From contig JABELC010000001.1 in assembly GCA_028455995.1 (NCBI GenBank), forward strand, positions 1,352,501-1,416,500: 64,000 nt of DNA. Direction: 5' to 3'. The translations under genes and the position numbers were made by a program. Positions 23,152 through 35,086 of this stretch are shown piece by piece. Below the pieces are notes generated by a model. The model was not told the origin of the DNA. It saw only the letters and a list, made by a program, of their open reading frames with translations, and made no database searches. The stretch comes from Scleromitrula shiraiana (taxonomy: Eukaryota; Ascomycota; Leotiomycetes; Helotiales; Sclerotiniaceae). How positions within the stretch are numbered: the first letter of the stretch is position 1; each line of letters starts with the position of its first letter.

Positions 23152-24702
23152 ATGGCTGATATTAAAGGCGGTGCAATGAAGTGGAATGACAACAAATATC
23201 GTGGTATTGGTGGTGTGAGAGAGCCAATTGACAACAAGTCTCATGGTCAAGGTGCTAAGATCCATATCGACAACAATTGGTTGAGAGGAAACAGTAAGTT
23301 ATACCTTATTTTGGGACAAATACGCGTTCTGTGTTTAACGAAAGAAATTTAGAAGTCCACTCTTCTCAAAACCTCGAAAATGCCGATGAAGTGAAATGGA
23401 TCCTCTTGCTGTTCATATGAATTTTCAAGAGGAATCTCGGGTATTCAGGATCTCTTATCCCATCTTATCGACGATTCTCAAAAGCCATCCTGAGAATCAG
23501 TCGATGGACCAGAAACATGCATTGGCGAAAAAGATCAACACAAAAGCTATGATCTCAGAAGCTATAGATTGGTTCATCAAGAATCCCTCTGGATACACCA
23601 GAATCTTCGTAGGTCCCTACCCCAAACAATGACGCCAAACGAATTCCGAGCTCACTTTTATGGTTTTAGAAAATTAAGTTCAATCTCAAAACTTGTTGGA
23701 GATAGTTTCGGTATTGTGTGAATTTTCAACAACCTGAAGCTGCCTCGGAAGCTACGATTGGTATGGCAGGATATCCTATCCAAAGAAATCGTATAATCGT
23801 ATCAATATATCGAGAGGTTCAAAAATTCGATCAAACTGGAATCTATGGTCAACTATTTGCATCGAGCTCGCGACAGTTACCTCGTTTCACCTTGCCTCAA
23901 AAGTCTCACCTACACCACTGGCATTTTGAATATGATTTGGGCCTTCCAAAGATTATACCCGAGTTCATACCATTCAGCCACTAAATTCCCCACCACTTCA
24001 GCCCTAACCCCCAACTTGCTCAACAACAAGTCAATCTGATGTATGTAACTCAGTTTCAACCATCATCAAATTTTCCTGTCTTGAGCCAACAATTTCAGTC
24101 GATGGCGGTTCCAGCGCATTTTGCCTCCAACCAACAAAGCTTCTCACCCTTCAAGCTAAAACCTTAAGCAATGAACTTTGCTTCAAGTCATCGCAAGTTC
24201 TCAGGTTTTGGTCCACAAAAGGTTCAATCAATGAACTCTGCTGCAAACCAACCAGCCAAATCCCTCAGCTTTCGGTTTCCAACAATCTCAACCTCCAAAT
24301 GCTCCAAACACTCCAAACGCAACGCATTTATCAGATCCATGTTCAAAGCAACCCCAACCGGTCAATTCTGCCTCGATTTATCCAGAACTCTCACTCTCTT
24401 CCTTTCTATTCCAACCTCCACAAAGTCGCCCTGTTTCTGATTCCTCTGGGTCCGATTATTCTGGGTCTGATTGTTCTGATGCTCTTGTTAACGAGTTTGC
24501 TATCATTACAACAGTGAAATGCGATGGCACCGCCGAAGAAAGCATCAGACAAGCCGATTTTCTGTATGAAACAGTATTGAAGGAGCTAGGAGAAAAACAA
24601 GCAAAAGTTGACGCCCAAAAGAGCGCTCTGAAGTGTCAACCAACGAAGAGGGAGCTTGAATCAACAACTCTCAGAGAGATTTGGAAGCAAAGCAATCAGT
24701 AG
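23152..24702 (+). pseudogene. Frameshifted Gln/Ser/Pro-rich gene relic
   Basis: A good-looking first exon starts at 23152 (MADIKGGAMKWNDNKYRGIG) and has a GT-AG intron at 23294-23352. The joined frame then stops at 23420 after 69 residues. Protein-like segments continue in changing frames: NFQEESRVFRISYPILS from about 23409, then MNFQQPEAASEATIGMAG from about 23718. A Gln-rich segment follows near 24010-24165 (VNLMYVTQFQPSSNFPVLSQ). Another runs to 24702 and includes TAEESIRQADFLYETVLKEL. Several stops and at least two frame changes separate them. The family is not recognised; the composition resembles a low-complexity regulatory protein. Undetected introns could explain one break but hardly all. 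Confidence 0.5.
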
Positions 24703-25731
24703 TTGAGTATGAAGCTTAGACAACCTGAAAAGAAGTAGAATTCAATTGTCCATAGGGAATCTTCTAGGTGTTTGGCGGTGGTTTGTGCGCCTTGGTTGAG
24801 CTCGCGAGACGATGATATTTTCTTTTCTTTCCTTTCACTTACCCATTCGAAGATTTAGTATCGTATAACTTTGTCACCAGGAGAGGTTATTGTGTTCGCG
24901 TGCTCGCACGTAGGCTACGCTGGATCCGAATAAAGTCGATCTCAGGTTGAGATGTAGTTTGCGCGCGATACATGCTCCTTTGGTCGCTCTTGCTTGCTTG
25001 TTTTATATGGTGGTGGATGGGATGGGATGGTGTTGCTATTTCTTTTACTCTGGAGGACCTATAGTGACAACTATGACGCTAAATAGCGCTGGTCTCTTTT
25101 TCGTTTCCTTTTTTTACCTCCTCCCTTGAGTTGGAGCGCAAGTCAGTGATCTCTTGAAAGATTCACCGAAGACTAAAATTGTTCCGCACGGATTGATGGT
25201 AACGCACTTGATTGATAGATGATACTCAAATATTGAGAATGAATACCGCACTTGATAGAAAGAAAGAAATAAATATGCTTGAATACATTACACCCAATAG
25301 CCAATACTCAAGAATGCTCATCGATGTGAACAGCGATTTTTTACAAACCGAATAATCATAGCCCATACTAAACTTGTGAACCTTCTCTTCTTGATGTTTC
25401 CAGCAATATCTCCAACGATCAACAGACAGCCCTCGCCCACATTTTGAAATAAATTACCGGTAGACTACTTGAACTAAAGCGCTCGGTTTCTCTAGAAAAA
25501 TCTATATCCTTCCATCACCAGTGTTACAATGAATACCCACAAAGTCACACCCTTGGTGAAAAATCCAATAATGCCTAAATCCCAGTCCATCCATCCATCC
25601 ATTCATTCATTCATTTCATTCATTCGAGATCCTATCAACGAACATATCCTGGATATTCAAACTCGACTTCGATCTCCACATCCACCTGGACCTCGACTTC
25701 GACAGCGACCGTCTATTCATCAATCTACAAA
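24703..25731. other. Intergenic and promoter of the Pro-rich membrane protein gene
   Basis: No gene seen. Position 25586-25625 carries CATC/CATT tetramer repeats. The end is the leader of the gene starting at 25732. Confidence 0.5.
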
Positions 25732-27078
25732 ATGAACACGCCCTCGCCCTCCACAAGCCCACCTCCCTCAACAATAAGTTCCCGTGCCCCTCCACCTCGC
25801 TACTACATGCTCCGCGGTTTCATAGCATGCATATTCCCCATCCTCTTTATCATCCTATTTTTCATCACCGGAAGCGTTATCGTAGTATATACGTTGGATG
25901 TGAAAAAGACACTTCCCCCGCGTTATGTTGTTGGGAGCGTTATTGCTTTTGGGGTTATTATTGGGGTGTGGGTTTTGTTGTGGTTGGTTAGATGGTTGAG
26001 GGTGAGGTTTGGAGGGGAGTCAAGGGGTCCAGAGGCGGGGGTTGCGGCGGCCGGTAGGGGGTGGATTGGGAGGGGAAGGAGGTGGTTGGTGCGTTTGGGG
26101 GGGATTTTGAGGGAGGGTGGATCGGGATCGGGTCCGAGAGGTTTGGAGGAGGGTGGCGTGGTGATGGTGGTACGTCCGGTGGTGGGAAGACGAGGAGCAG
26201 GAGGCTCGGGAGAGAATGGCGTAGCTCCATACCCAGAGTCACCCGAGAATCGTATCCCAGACCCGCCTGAGCATCCGGCAGCACCACAACCGGGAACCCC
26301 AGCAATTCCCACACTGCCACAACCTCCGGTTCCTGTAAATCCATTGCCACCCAATACCCCAGGTTCATCACGCAGACATGCTCCAGAGCCACCACCAGTG
26401 AATCCACCAATCCTGCCATTACTGCCCCGTCCGATTCCCATAAATCCCCCACAACCAACCCGCAGCCCCGACTCTCTACCTCGCCATCCTCATCCCCAGC
26501 CAATCATAACCAGAACATCCAGACCATTCAACCACCCACCCACACCCCAGCATTCCCTATCCCTATCATACACGCCTCCTGCCGAAAGATCTTACGCCAC
26601 AACCTTCGAGGGAATGCACGGCGTGGTCCCTTCCCACGGTCCTAAGAAACTCAAATCCCGCGATTCAATAATTTCATATTTCAGGCAATCTAGCCGTAAT
26701 TCCGGAACATCAGAGAGAGAAAGAGAAGGAGAAGGAGAAGGAAAAGGAGAAAGAGAAAGAGTGTCTGGAGCCCAAGATGATAATAGGAACCCTCGTGAAG
26801 ATGGGCGACTATCTATGTACGCACCTGATTCTACAAATAGAAACAGAGGACCAAGAGAAGCGGAAAGAGAAAGATCCGACTTCCTCACCAGGGATGAAAA
26901 TAATCGGATAGCACAGCAAGCACAGCAAGCACAGCAAGCGCAGCATACACAGCATACACAGACTCGGCGCGATCCTACGGAAAGAAATTTAACATCAAGA
27001 GAAAGCGAACGATCCTTCTTTCAGCCCCGAGATAATATCCCCCCGGCGAATACTCGACCATCTACATCCGCTCCTTAA
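25732..27078 (+). CDS. Pro-rich two-helix membrane protein, possible premature stop
   Basis: Frame of 448 codons starting MNTPSPSTSPPPSTISSRAP. Residues about 31-55 (FIACIFPILFIILFFITGS) and 65-85 (YVVGSVIAFGVIIGVWVLLW) are two membrane helices; the rest is a long cytosolic-type tail. The tail goes from Gly/Arg-rich to strongly Pro-rich to Arg/Glu-rich and includes a short Gln-Ala-Gln repeat. The frame ends at TAA 27076-27078, yet the same frame stays open for another 108 codons to TAA 27403-27405. That extension is dominated by alternating Arg-Glu. No donor site precedes the first stop closely enough for an intron to remove it. Family unrecognised; fungal membrane proteins with disordered tails are common. 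Confidence 0.65.
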   Translation: MNTPSPSTSPPPSTISSRAPPPRYYMLRGFIACIFPILFIILFFITGSVIVVYTLDVKKTLPPRYVVGSVIAFGVIIGVWVLLWLVRWLRVRFGGESRGPEAGVAAAGRGWIGRGRRWLVRLGGILREGGSGSGPRGLEEGGVVMVVRPVVGRRGAGGSGENGVAPYPESPENRIPDPPEHPAAPQPGTPAIPTLPQPPVPVNPLPPNTPGSSRRHAPEPPPVNPPILPLLPRPIPINPPQPTRSPDSLPRHPHPQPIITRTSRPFNHPPTPQHSLSLSYTPPAERSYATTFEGMHGVVPSHGPKKLKSRDSIISYFRQSSRNSGTSEREREGEGEGKGERERVSGAQDDNRNPREDGRLSMYAPDSTNRNRGPREAERERSDFLTRDENNRIAQQAQQAQQAQHTQHTQTRRDPTERNLTSRESERSFFQPRDNIPPANTRPSTSAP

Positions 27079-27405
27079 AATCAAAGATCGTCACAGCATG
27101 CCCGTCATCGGCGCTACTTTATAGATAGAGATAGAGATAGAGTATCAAGAGAAAGAGATGGAATATCAAGGGAAAGGGAAAGAGAAAGAGAAAGAGAAAG
27201 GGAAAGAGAAAGAGAAAGGGAAAGAGAAAGAGAAAGGGAAAGAGGAAGAGAAAGAGAAGCAAAATACTCGCCAGAAACAATACCCGCGCAAACTTCTGCG
27301 CAGAAGATCCAGATTCAGAATCGTGAGAATTCGGAAGTTGATAGAGAGTCGGAGTATATGTATGGAGAAGCACAACCAAGGCCAGGCTCGCAGGGACGGG
27401 AATAA

Positions 27406-28282
27406 GAGCGATGCATTTACATCTACTAGCAGTTATGAAGTGAGTGGCGGAAGAGAAAGGATTAAGAAAGAATATGAATTGCGAGCGAGCGAGCGAGCAG
27501 AACTTAGATGCAAGGAATGTAGTTTAGTTCGGTTTGGTTGGGGTCGGCTCTAACTGCAGTTTCTGGGCTCAGATAAGAAAGATATTGTCGAGTCGATGGA
27601 TATGTGGGAGTCGAGATTAAAGATGAGGAAGGGCAAGGGGAGGAAGAGAAAGAGGAGGAAGAGAAAGAGGAGGAAGATAAAGATATAACTTGCACACATA
27701 TTCCACAAGTCCACCCACTCGAGAGAAATACAGAACACACACCTGATTAATCGGGTCATTCAGCTGAGTGGTTTGGAGAGTGTGATGGACAAAAGCTAAG
27801 GGATGAATAGCTAAATGGATGGATGAGAGAAGAAAAGAGGTGGTTTTGGCTTGGCTTGTCAAGCAAGAGATATGACATGGACTAGCTAGTGAGTGTATTT
27901 GACGGAGAGGAGTACAGTACAGTACAGTACTACGGAGTTGATCAAGCGAATAGGGGGCCCCTGAGGAATAAAATGGGATGATTTTCGAAAAAGAAAAGAA
28001 ATCGTAGAATCTGGACTTGGAATGGATAGTTTGCCGGACGAAAATCTTAACTGGAAAATTCATTTCGTTTGATTTCATCTCATCTTAGAACCAAAAAAAG
28101 GGAACACGAAAAGAGAAGTCTGTCCCCCTGTACTTTAAACCGTCTAGCGCCATAAAATGCAGATTTGCTACGCCATACCTCCCATTCATTCATTCTATCT
28201 AGTATACTAGTTTTTCTTCCCGTCCCCGCGAGAAATTATTTTACCGTTGCGATTGTGTGACCGGAATTCTCCCTTAATGATC
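27406..28282. other. Intergenic, no gene seen
   Basis: Purine-rich repeats (GAGGAAGA-type, 27625-27680) and a short AGTAC repeat (27910-27930). Frames on both strands are low in complexity. Confidence 0.5.
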
Positions 28283-29803
28283 TTAATTTACGTCTGGTAG
28301 ACGTACTGCTATATCTCCTGATTGGGTTATGTAACGGACCCAGGGGAGGGATGGATATTGTAACTAAAGTTGGTGTTAGTGAATGGATGGATAGGTAAAG
28401 ATTGTTTGACAAGAAGGAAAAAACATACCTTCGGCTCAATAATCTTGAGATATCTAACTTGGATACCACTGGTTGTGAAATAAGGAATCTCAAATTTCAC
28501 ACTGATAGGTCTCTTTGCACCTTTACCTCCAACACCTCCCATACTTCCACCAAATCCACCAGTCATTCCACCACCATGTTCATCATCTCCTTTCACACTT
28601 GGTAATCCCAATTCTGCTCTCATCAAGAATTCTTTACTTCCACCAAATTGTTTGATCTTCCATACTATTGCCGATTTCTCAGGTGCGTAATGAACGGATC
28701 CAATGTTTGTTCGGAAACGAGGCGAATCTGCATCTTCTGGAACGGGGACGATAATTTCGACGTTGTTGGCAGTACTGCGACGTTTGAATTGTGCTTTGGC
28801 TTTCAACATATATTCAATTCTCGAGCCGGAGTGAGATTCCACAATACACTCTACCCAAATTAAAGGCTTGACTTGTGTGTTTAACCGATAAGACATTAAT
28901 TCGAACTCTCCGTCGGGAGGAATAAAGGAGATGGTTCTATCGTTTTCGAAACGCGAGAGACGGACACATTGATGAAATTTCACATCCTCCATTTCGATAG
29001 CTTTTCCACGAGTCGCACGCCCAGTTGTTTCAAACATTACTTTATCGTTGAGACCAAGTCGTAATTCGGGCATACCTGATAAGTAACATTTCATCTTGAT
29101 AGCACCTAAAATTTCTGAACGTAATACATTCCCATTCGATGATACCAATAAGTTGAGAGATTCGACCACATCGAGGAAGACTTCGTTTTTCCTGTATCGA
29201 ATTCCTTCTGATCTCCATGATACTGCATTTGTGACGGCGATAGGTGGACGAGCTTGAATCTCTAGTTTATGTGATTCTTGAGTGATGTATTCTTGGAGGA
29301 TTTTAGATTCGGTAGTTTGTGGGTAACCAAAATCCATCATCTCATCGAGGAGTTCGTAGATAATGACGAAGTTGTCGCGTATGGATTCTTCTTCAAGTTC
29401 TTTGAAATATTCGGTGAAGACTTCGACTATCTTGTGGAGGAAAAGGAGGATTTCGGCGGCATTTGTATTACGTTTTGTGAGGGCGAGAAGGTATAAATTG
29501 TTGTGCCGAATATATAGATACTTTCAATAAGTCAGAAAACATATACGCGCATGTGAGGATACCAGTATATACGTTTATTCCTTCATCAGAGAAACATGGT
29601 GGAACAGCAGAACTCTCTTCTTCTGCTTCGCTCAAAAGTATTGGGAACTTTTCTACCGCTGACATGGGAATATCTCCTCTATAATTTCGCGCAAGAAGGG
29701 TCTATAGTATTATGTTAACTTTATACTATACTATACTATATCAAAATCAAACCGCAAAATATACCTTGCCCTTCAAATCTAGAAAGAAGACAGCAGATGC
29801 CAT
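28283..29803 (-). CDS. APM1: AP-1 clathrin adaptor, mu subunit
   Basis: Four exons join in phase: 29803-29765, 29701-29573, 29520-28429 and 28363-28283, giving 446 residues. The protein starts MASAVFFLDLKGK and has the longin-like N-terminal domain, then the mu-homology domain with KMKCYLSGMPELRLGLNDK, VKFHQCVRLSRFENDRTISF and FIPPDGEFELMSYRLNT. It ends LPWVRYITQSGDIAVRLPDV. These are signature segments of the medium chain of AP-1, which recognises tyrosine-based sorting signals at the trans-Golgi network and endosomes. A Gly-rich loop (GGGMTGGFGGSMGGVGG) is inserted before ISVKFEIPYFTTSGIQVRYL. Length and motifs fit AP-1 better than AP-2. The last exon is only 81 nt. Confidence 0.95.
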
Positions 29804-31659
29804 ATTGCCAGATAAGTCAAAGAGATGATGTTAATGGTAGAATAATGTGCCAGACTGGCTTGTATTATATTATATCCACAAAGGATTTATATCATTCGTA
29901 ACAGTTTGTAATGTTCTCCTTTTGGAAATATAAGTACAAATTAGAGAAATGGAATTCGTTGCTTCTCTATTATTTATTAATGAATAGAAATCATAAGGAT
30001 CATAGGATGGATGATAGGTAGGTACAAATAATTGAAGCCCCACGTTTAATAGCTTCAAATTCGGCTTTCCCCCTTCTGATGGAGGATTTCCTAATAATAA
30101 TAATAAGTTAGTAATAGTGTACCTATTACCAAGAGATCTAGGCGGTGAATCAAGAGGCTGAGCCAATCCAAAAAAAGATTAGTTTTTAACGGCAGAATAT
30201 CTTTTTACCATAAATTTTCTTTCTTTCCTCCAATAACTTCTTTTGATCTTTTTTTTTTCTTCTTTTTTTCTTCAACGCGCCCTTTTAGACAGTGCAACTC
30301 AAACACATAGACATAACTTGTATTGACATTCTGTCAATACTTATCTTGTTTCCCATTGATGTAGTTAGCGATTTCGCGGCGCGGAGACGGATATCAACGG
30401 TACCATAAGAGCTGGCCGAGCATTGTTTTCATTTTGATTACAATAGGTTGCTTGGGCGGCGTCAGAGGGACCATACAAATATTAATAAAGCAAAAGGAGC
30501 TTTTATCTTCCTTTAACCTGGAGAGAGAAGAGAGGAGAAGAGGGGTCATTGCAATAATATTTCATGATATGATCTATGCATATGCATGTCTTGAATTAAA
30601 ATAAAATAAAATAAAATAAAATAGAATATCGATTTCTATCAGATCTTCTCTTACATAGCATACATAGGTGGGTGAGAGTCAAAAAATAACTGGAATGCGG
30701 GACACATTCCCTTTACATAGAGAAATCGATTACATGAATTTTTTAATCTATATAGAAATATATAAATGTATGAGTGAGCCTTCTATAAAATATTGTGAAC
30801 CTGATAACTTTTTCAAAACTCCAGCATAATTTATTACTTATTATTACTTCTTAAGAATCTATCAAAAGCTTCATTGAATTCAACATTCTAGATTTACTCC
30901 AAAAATTGATTGCATCACCTCAATATCTCGTCTCTTCTCCTCCTCTCTCCTCTCTCTTCTCTCCTCTTTTCTCTCTCCTCTCTCCTCTTATGATGGAATT
31001 TTTGCCGAAATCAATTTGGTCGCATGTGATCAAGTTTGAAGCCTTTCATATGCATCAGCCAAATCTTCAATCAATCAATCAATCTTATTATTCCATCTTT
31101 TACGCCATGTAACAAAATCTGTCAATTACAACTGAATTAAAAAGGGGAAGAAACCTCGAAAGAAAATGTACCTCGAAATCTTCTAAATCACTTCAAATTT
31201 TGTCTACAAATTCGAATTTATATTTGTTAATAATATTTGGCTTCTTGATTTATTATTATTATTCCGTTGTCAAAATTTATCCAGGCAGTCTGTAAGGAGA
31301 CAACAAGTACCAGCGTCATTATCTAATCGTACTTTTCGTCTCATAAGCCAAAAATTTTTGTCGGATATTCAGCATTTCAACAAGTACAACCTGCAAGAAT
31401 TTCCACAAACGGTCTTGGATATTGGTGAAATCTTTTTATCTAATATCTACTACACAATAGCAATTGTTCAAATCAATTTTCAGGCCTTTTCGCAAAATCA
31501 TCGGCGTTTGGTTTGGAAATGGAGCATAATCACATGTTTCGCCCCATCCTATTCACAATCTCATGATCCTCAATCCCTAAATCTACCTTCAATACCCACC
31601 GCAGATCTTCCACCCATCCACCATGATAGAATTTTGCCTCATTTACCTTTAGAATCGAA
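29804..31659. other. Divergent intergenic region between APM1 and OPI1
   Basis: No gene supported. Holds an AAAAT repeat (about 30597-30623) and pyrimidine-rich tracts near 30930-30990 and 30225-30275. A 116-codon frame (31358-31708) starts in the likely OPI1 leader and overlaps its start in another frame. Confidence 0.5.
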
Positions 31660-33238
31660 ATGTCGACCAGAACCAACTTCAGAGACCCAATTCACTCGAA
31701 TCCTTTAACTGCTTACTATCAACCTGGACCTTCCAAACTTTCACCAAAAACGGCAACAACAAGAAGTATAGATTCGCCGAGTAGGATGGATTTGGATATA
31801 CCAGATAATAGAGGAAGGCGTGGAGGCAGTGTTTTATCAATAGATGATCCTGATGTGCGCATTGCTGCTGAAGCTTTGGGGGATCTTCGTGCTGGTTTGT
31901 TTGTCGCAGAATTTTTAAAAAGTTTTATACTGATAATATTTGATAGATTTCATACAGTCTCCTCCTAATTATAACGCATCTTCCTCATCGAACTCTCCTC
32001 AATATCAACAAAGAAATTCTTCGCAACCAGAACCCCTCCTTTCGCTTTTTACAACATCCCACCCATTGATCAGTACTGCGATAGGTGGTTCATTATCCGC
32101 ATATTCTGCCTCCAAAAATTATAGTCCTCGTTTCAAATCTAGCGCCGAGTATGTAGAGCGAAGAGTCACACCTGTGCTTAATACCGTAGGATCAGTTGGT
32201 CGCATCACTGGAGTCGAAGGAGGGGTACGTTGGTTTCTTGGTGGTCGACGACCTAGTCACCACAACCCTTCTGACACAGGAACCGATCCACCCTCTTATA
32301 AGCGTCGTAAGGTCAATACCTCCTCTCCGTCAGATGTAGAAAATCAAACCTCACAATACGATATTTTATACGACCCACAACATCGTCGTCGTCCCAGTCA
32401 AGTGTCAACCTCAGATAGCCTACCCGCATACGATGACTTTCGCAGTCCTAGCTATGAAGCATCACAAGCATTGGTATCTACAAATCAACGCTCTGGCGAA
32501 TCCTCTCCCCCTGGCAACTCATGGCAATCGCGACTTGTCCTTTCGACATCCGGACTTAGTGTAGCCATGTCTGAAGAATCTCTTCGGAGTTTAAAATACT
32601 GCCTTAGTTGGCTTCGTTGGGCAAATGAACACATAGGAAAAGTTGTTGAAGCTTTGAAATCTGTATTGGAACAATACAACTCGAATCAGTCCGAGAACAG
32701 TAGCGCCGATAACCAAACACAATCGGTTCTACGTACTGATGAGGAACGCTCATCTCTACATGCAAAAATAGCAGAACTCAAGAAGGATGTTCTCAAAACA
32801 TTGAAAGATGTCGTGGATATAGTATCTAAATACGCAGGTGGAGCTCTCCCTGAAAACGCAAGAGATTTAGTACGAAGACATCTCACCTCCCTACCCCAAC
32901 GATTCCGACTCGCAAGTTCGATCTCAAATGCCAATGCAGAGAGTAAAGATGGCGATAATGAGGTTAAAGAAGGTGCTAAAAGGGTTTTGGTTTTAGCGAA
33001 AGAAGGTTTGGATATGATGTCCCAAGTATCAGGCGTTTTGGACGGAACGATCGTTAGCGCGGAAGAATGGTGCGAGAAGTTGGGTAAGAAGAAGAGAGAT
33101 GAGAAAGATCAGGGTGAGGATCGTCGTGATGAGAAGATGGCGGGTGATAATAGACGGGTGGAATCATTACCTGTTGCTAATGGGGATGTTAAGATGGGTT
33201 ATGCGGATGTTACGGAAAATCCATCTACTTTAGTATGA
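31660..33238 (+). CDS. OPI1: OPI1-type transcriptional repressor (CCG-8 family)
   Basis: Two exons (31660-31894 and 31947-33238) join in phase across a 52-nt intron to give 508 residues. The junction restores ALGDLRADFIQSPPNYNAS, and later LLSLFTTSHPLISTAIGGSL, SAEYVERRVTPV and STSGLSVAMSEESLRSLKYC followed by LSWLRWANEH. These are hallmark segments of the Opi1 family. In yeast, Opi1 is held at the ER by phosphatidic acid and the protein Scs2; on release it represses phospholipid synthesis genes controlled by Ino2/Ino4. The Neurospora relative CCG-8 is clock-controlled. Ser/Gln-rich linkers separate the blocks, and the C-terminus is charged. The start follows an A-rich leader; an overlapping upstream frame precedes it. 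Confidence 0.9.
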
Positions 33239-35086
33239 GCGAATTTTTATACTGAATCCCTCGTTTGTTTGGGTCTTCTCTACAGTACATTCGTTTAGCG
33301 TGGAAATGGAATGGAAGGAAGGAATTGAATCGGTTATGCAGGGTGTTATGGATGGAAATATCTTTGGATCAGGAATTGCGAAAGAATCTCGAAGAGTTAA
33401 ATTCTATAGGCGTTTTCTCAATGGAATGAATGGATGGTCAATCAATCTTGGATGGGTAGGATGGAATTGTTTAGGGATCTCAGATGGGTGGAGAATTGGA
33501 GAATTTCTATAAATGCTTTAGGGGAATAAATAAATATATCTATTTATTGTGATCGTCCATCTACTGATTGATTGCTTAAGATACTCAGTCAATGTTATAC
33601 TTGTTATTTGTTTCTTACTTTGAATTTTGGCCTTCCTTCATTCTCGTAAACCTATATAACTATGAATGTAACCTATTGCGCTCTGATTAAGACCATCTAT
33701 CTATTCAATTGAGGGCATTACACCCACCACTCTTTATTTCCATAGAATATATTCCCCTTCAACTCCCCCAAACAGAAAATCTCTCATCTCCCCAAACCCT
33801 TCCCATCCACGCACATGTAAATAGTAGCACAGCCCAAACTCCCAGATCCATGTAGAACACATGACAGCTAGCTCGCCCGGGCCAGCCCCTATAAATCTCT
33901 CCTTTTTACTGAAAACGGTTCGTTTACCCCGTTCATCTTGGCATGGAATCGTACGGATGGCTCGGTTTTTATGTATTCATGTGTCTTGATAGTATGGGTA
34001 TGTACTACGATCGATCGAGGATCTAATCTTTCTATCTATCTATTTATCTATTTATCTAATCTATCTATCTATGTAGTCACTGTATTGGTGTAGGGGTATC
34101 GGTATTTGTGATTTATATGCAAGATGGGTTTAGACTATGTACTCGAGCCCATTCCACCCCTCCTCCGCTCACCGCAACCCAACAATGAATCATCTCCAAC
34201 CGTCCCATCACAGTATAAGATACATAAACGCGCCAATATCCTCTCTCTCGATCAGTCAATCTTATACACCTAAGGCGGGATGAATGGATGGATTGGGGGG
34301 AGGAGGATTAATTTTGTGGTCGTTAATGGTGAGAATCAAGATTGGAAAGATGTATTGATAGGTAAGTGGGTTCATGCATGCATTGCGATAAAACTGGAGC
34401 ATCTAATAATAATAAGTCTGATCCCTCCCTATCATATGTATTTTGTTTGATATCTTACTCATAAATTATATCGTTATCTTCAAAACCATCAATACACACA
34501 CCAAGGCTATCATTACCAAAACCTTAATCTTATCACCAACTGATTAGAACTATACTATGGAGCACAAGCTTGTTCTATTTATCAACCAGCTAGGTTTACA
34601 AGTGTAACCCCTTTCCCATTCATCCCGTAGCACATGCATCTATCGCCCCGGAAATTCTTTCTTAATTGGTCCTAAATCCTAATTCTCTCTCTTCGTCCCA
34701 ACATTCTGGTAAGGAATTAGCCACGCCAATTTGTTTCTATTTGGCCTACTTTATCTTATGTTATGTTATGTTATGCTGTACTACACTGAGGGGCAAAAGA
34801 AGAGAAGAGGGGTTTGTTTTTGTTGGTTACGAAAATATATGTATCTGTATTACCTTTCTGAAGCTTTTTCTTTTGTGTCTCTTCAATTTTACGTGCGTGT
34901 GTATGTGTACATGTACACTGTGTATGACTTCAGTTTGATGATTTAAATAAAATTCGTTGTATACTCTTATAAAGTTTACTTATTCTATCTACCACCTAAC
35001 AATTAACCATCTATCTATCTATCTATCTATCAATCAATCAATCTACACCCACCCACTCACTCAATCAATCAACCAACCATCAAGCG
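33239..35086. other. Intergenic, no gene seen
   Basis: OPI1 3' flank and permease promoter. Contains CTAT/CTATTT tetramer runs (about 34037-34072) and ATCT/AATC runs (about 35010-35045). Frames at 34666-34946 are low in complexity. Confidence 0.5.

Noticed and set aside
25923..26503. Two antisense frames of about 170 codons
   Set aside because: Shadows of the GC-rich coding tail of the plus-strand gene; low complexity and no start context.
27617..28078. 153-codon minus frame
   Set aside because: Ends in a low-complexity Leu/Pro/Ser run that mirrors a purine repeat; no family features.
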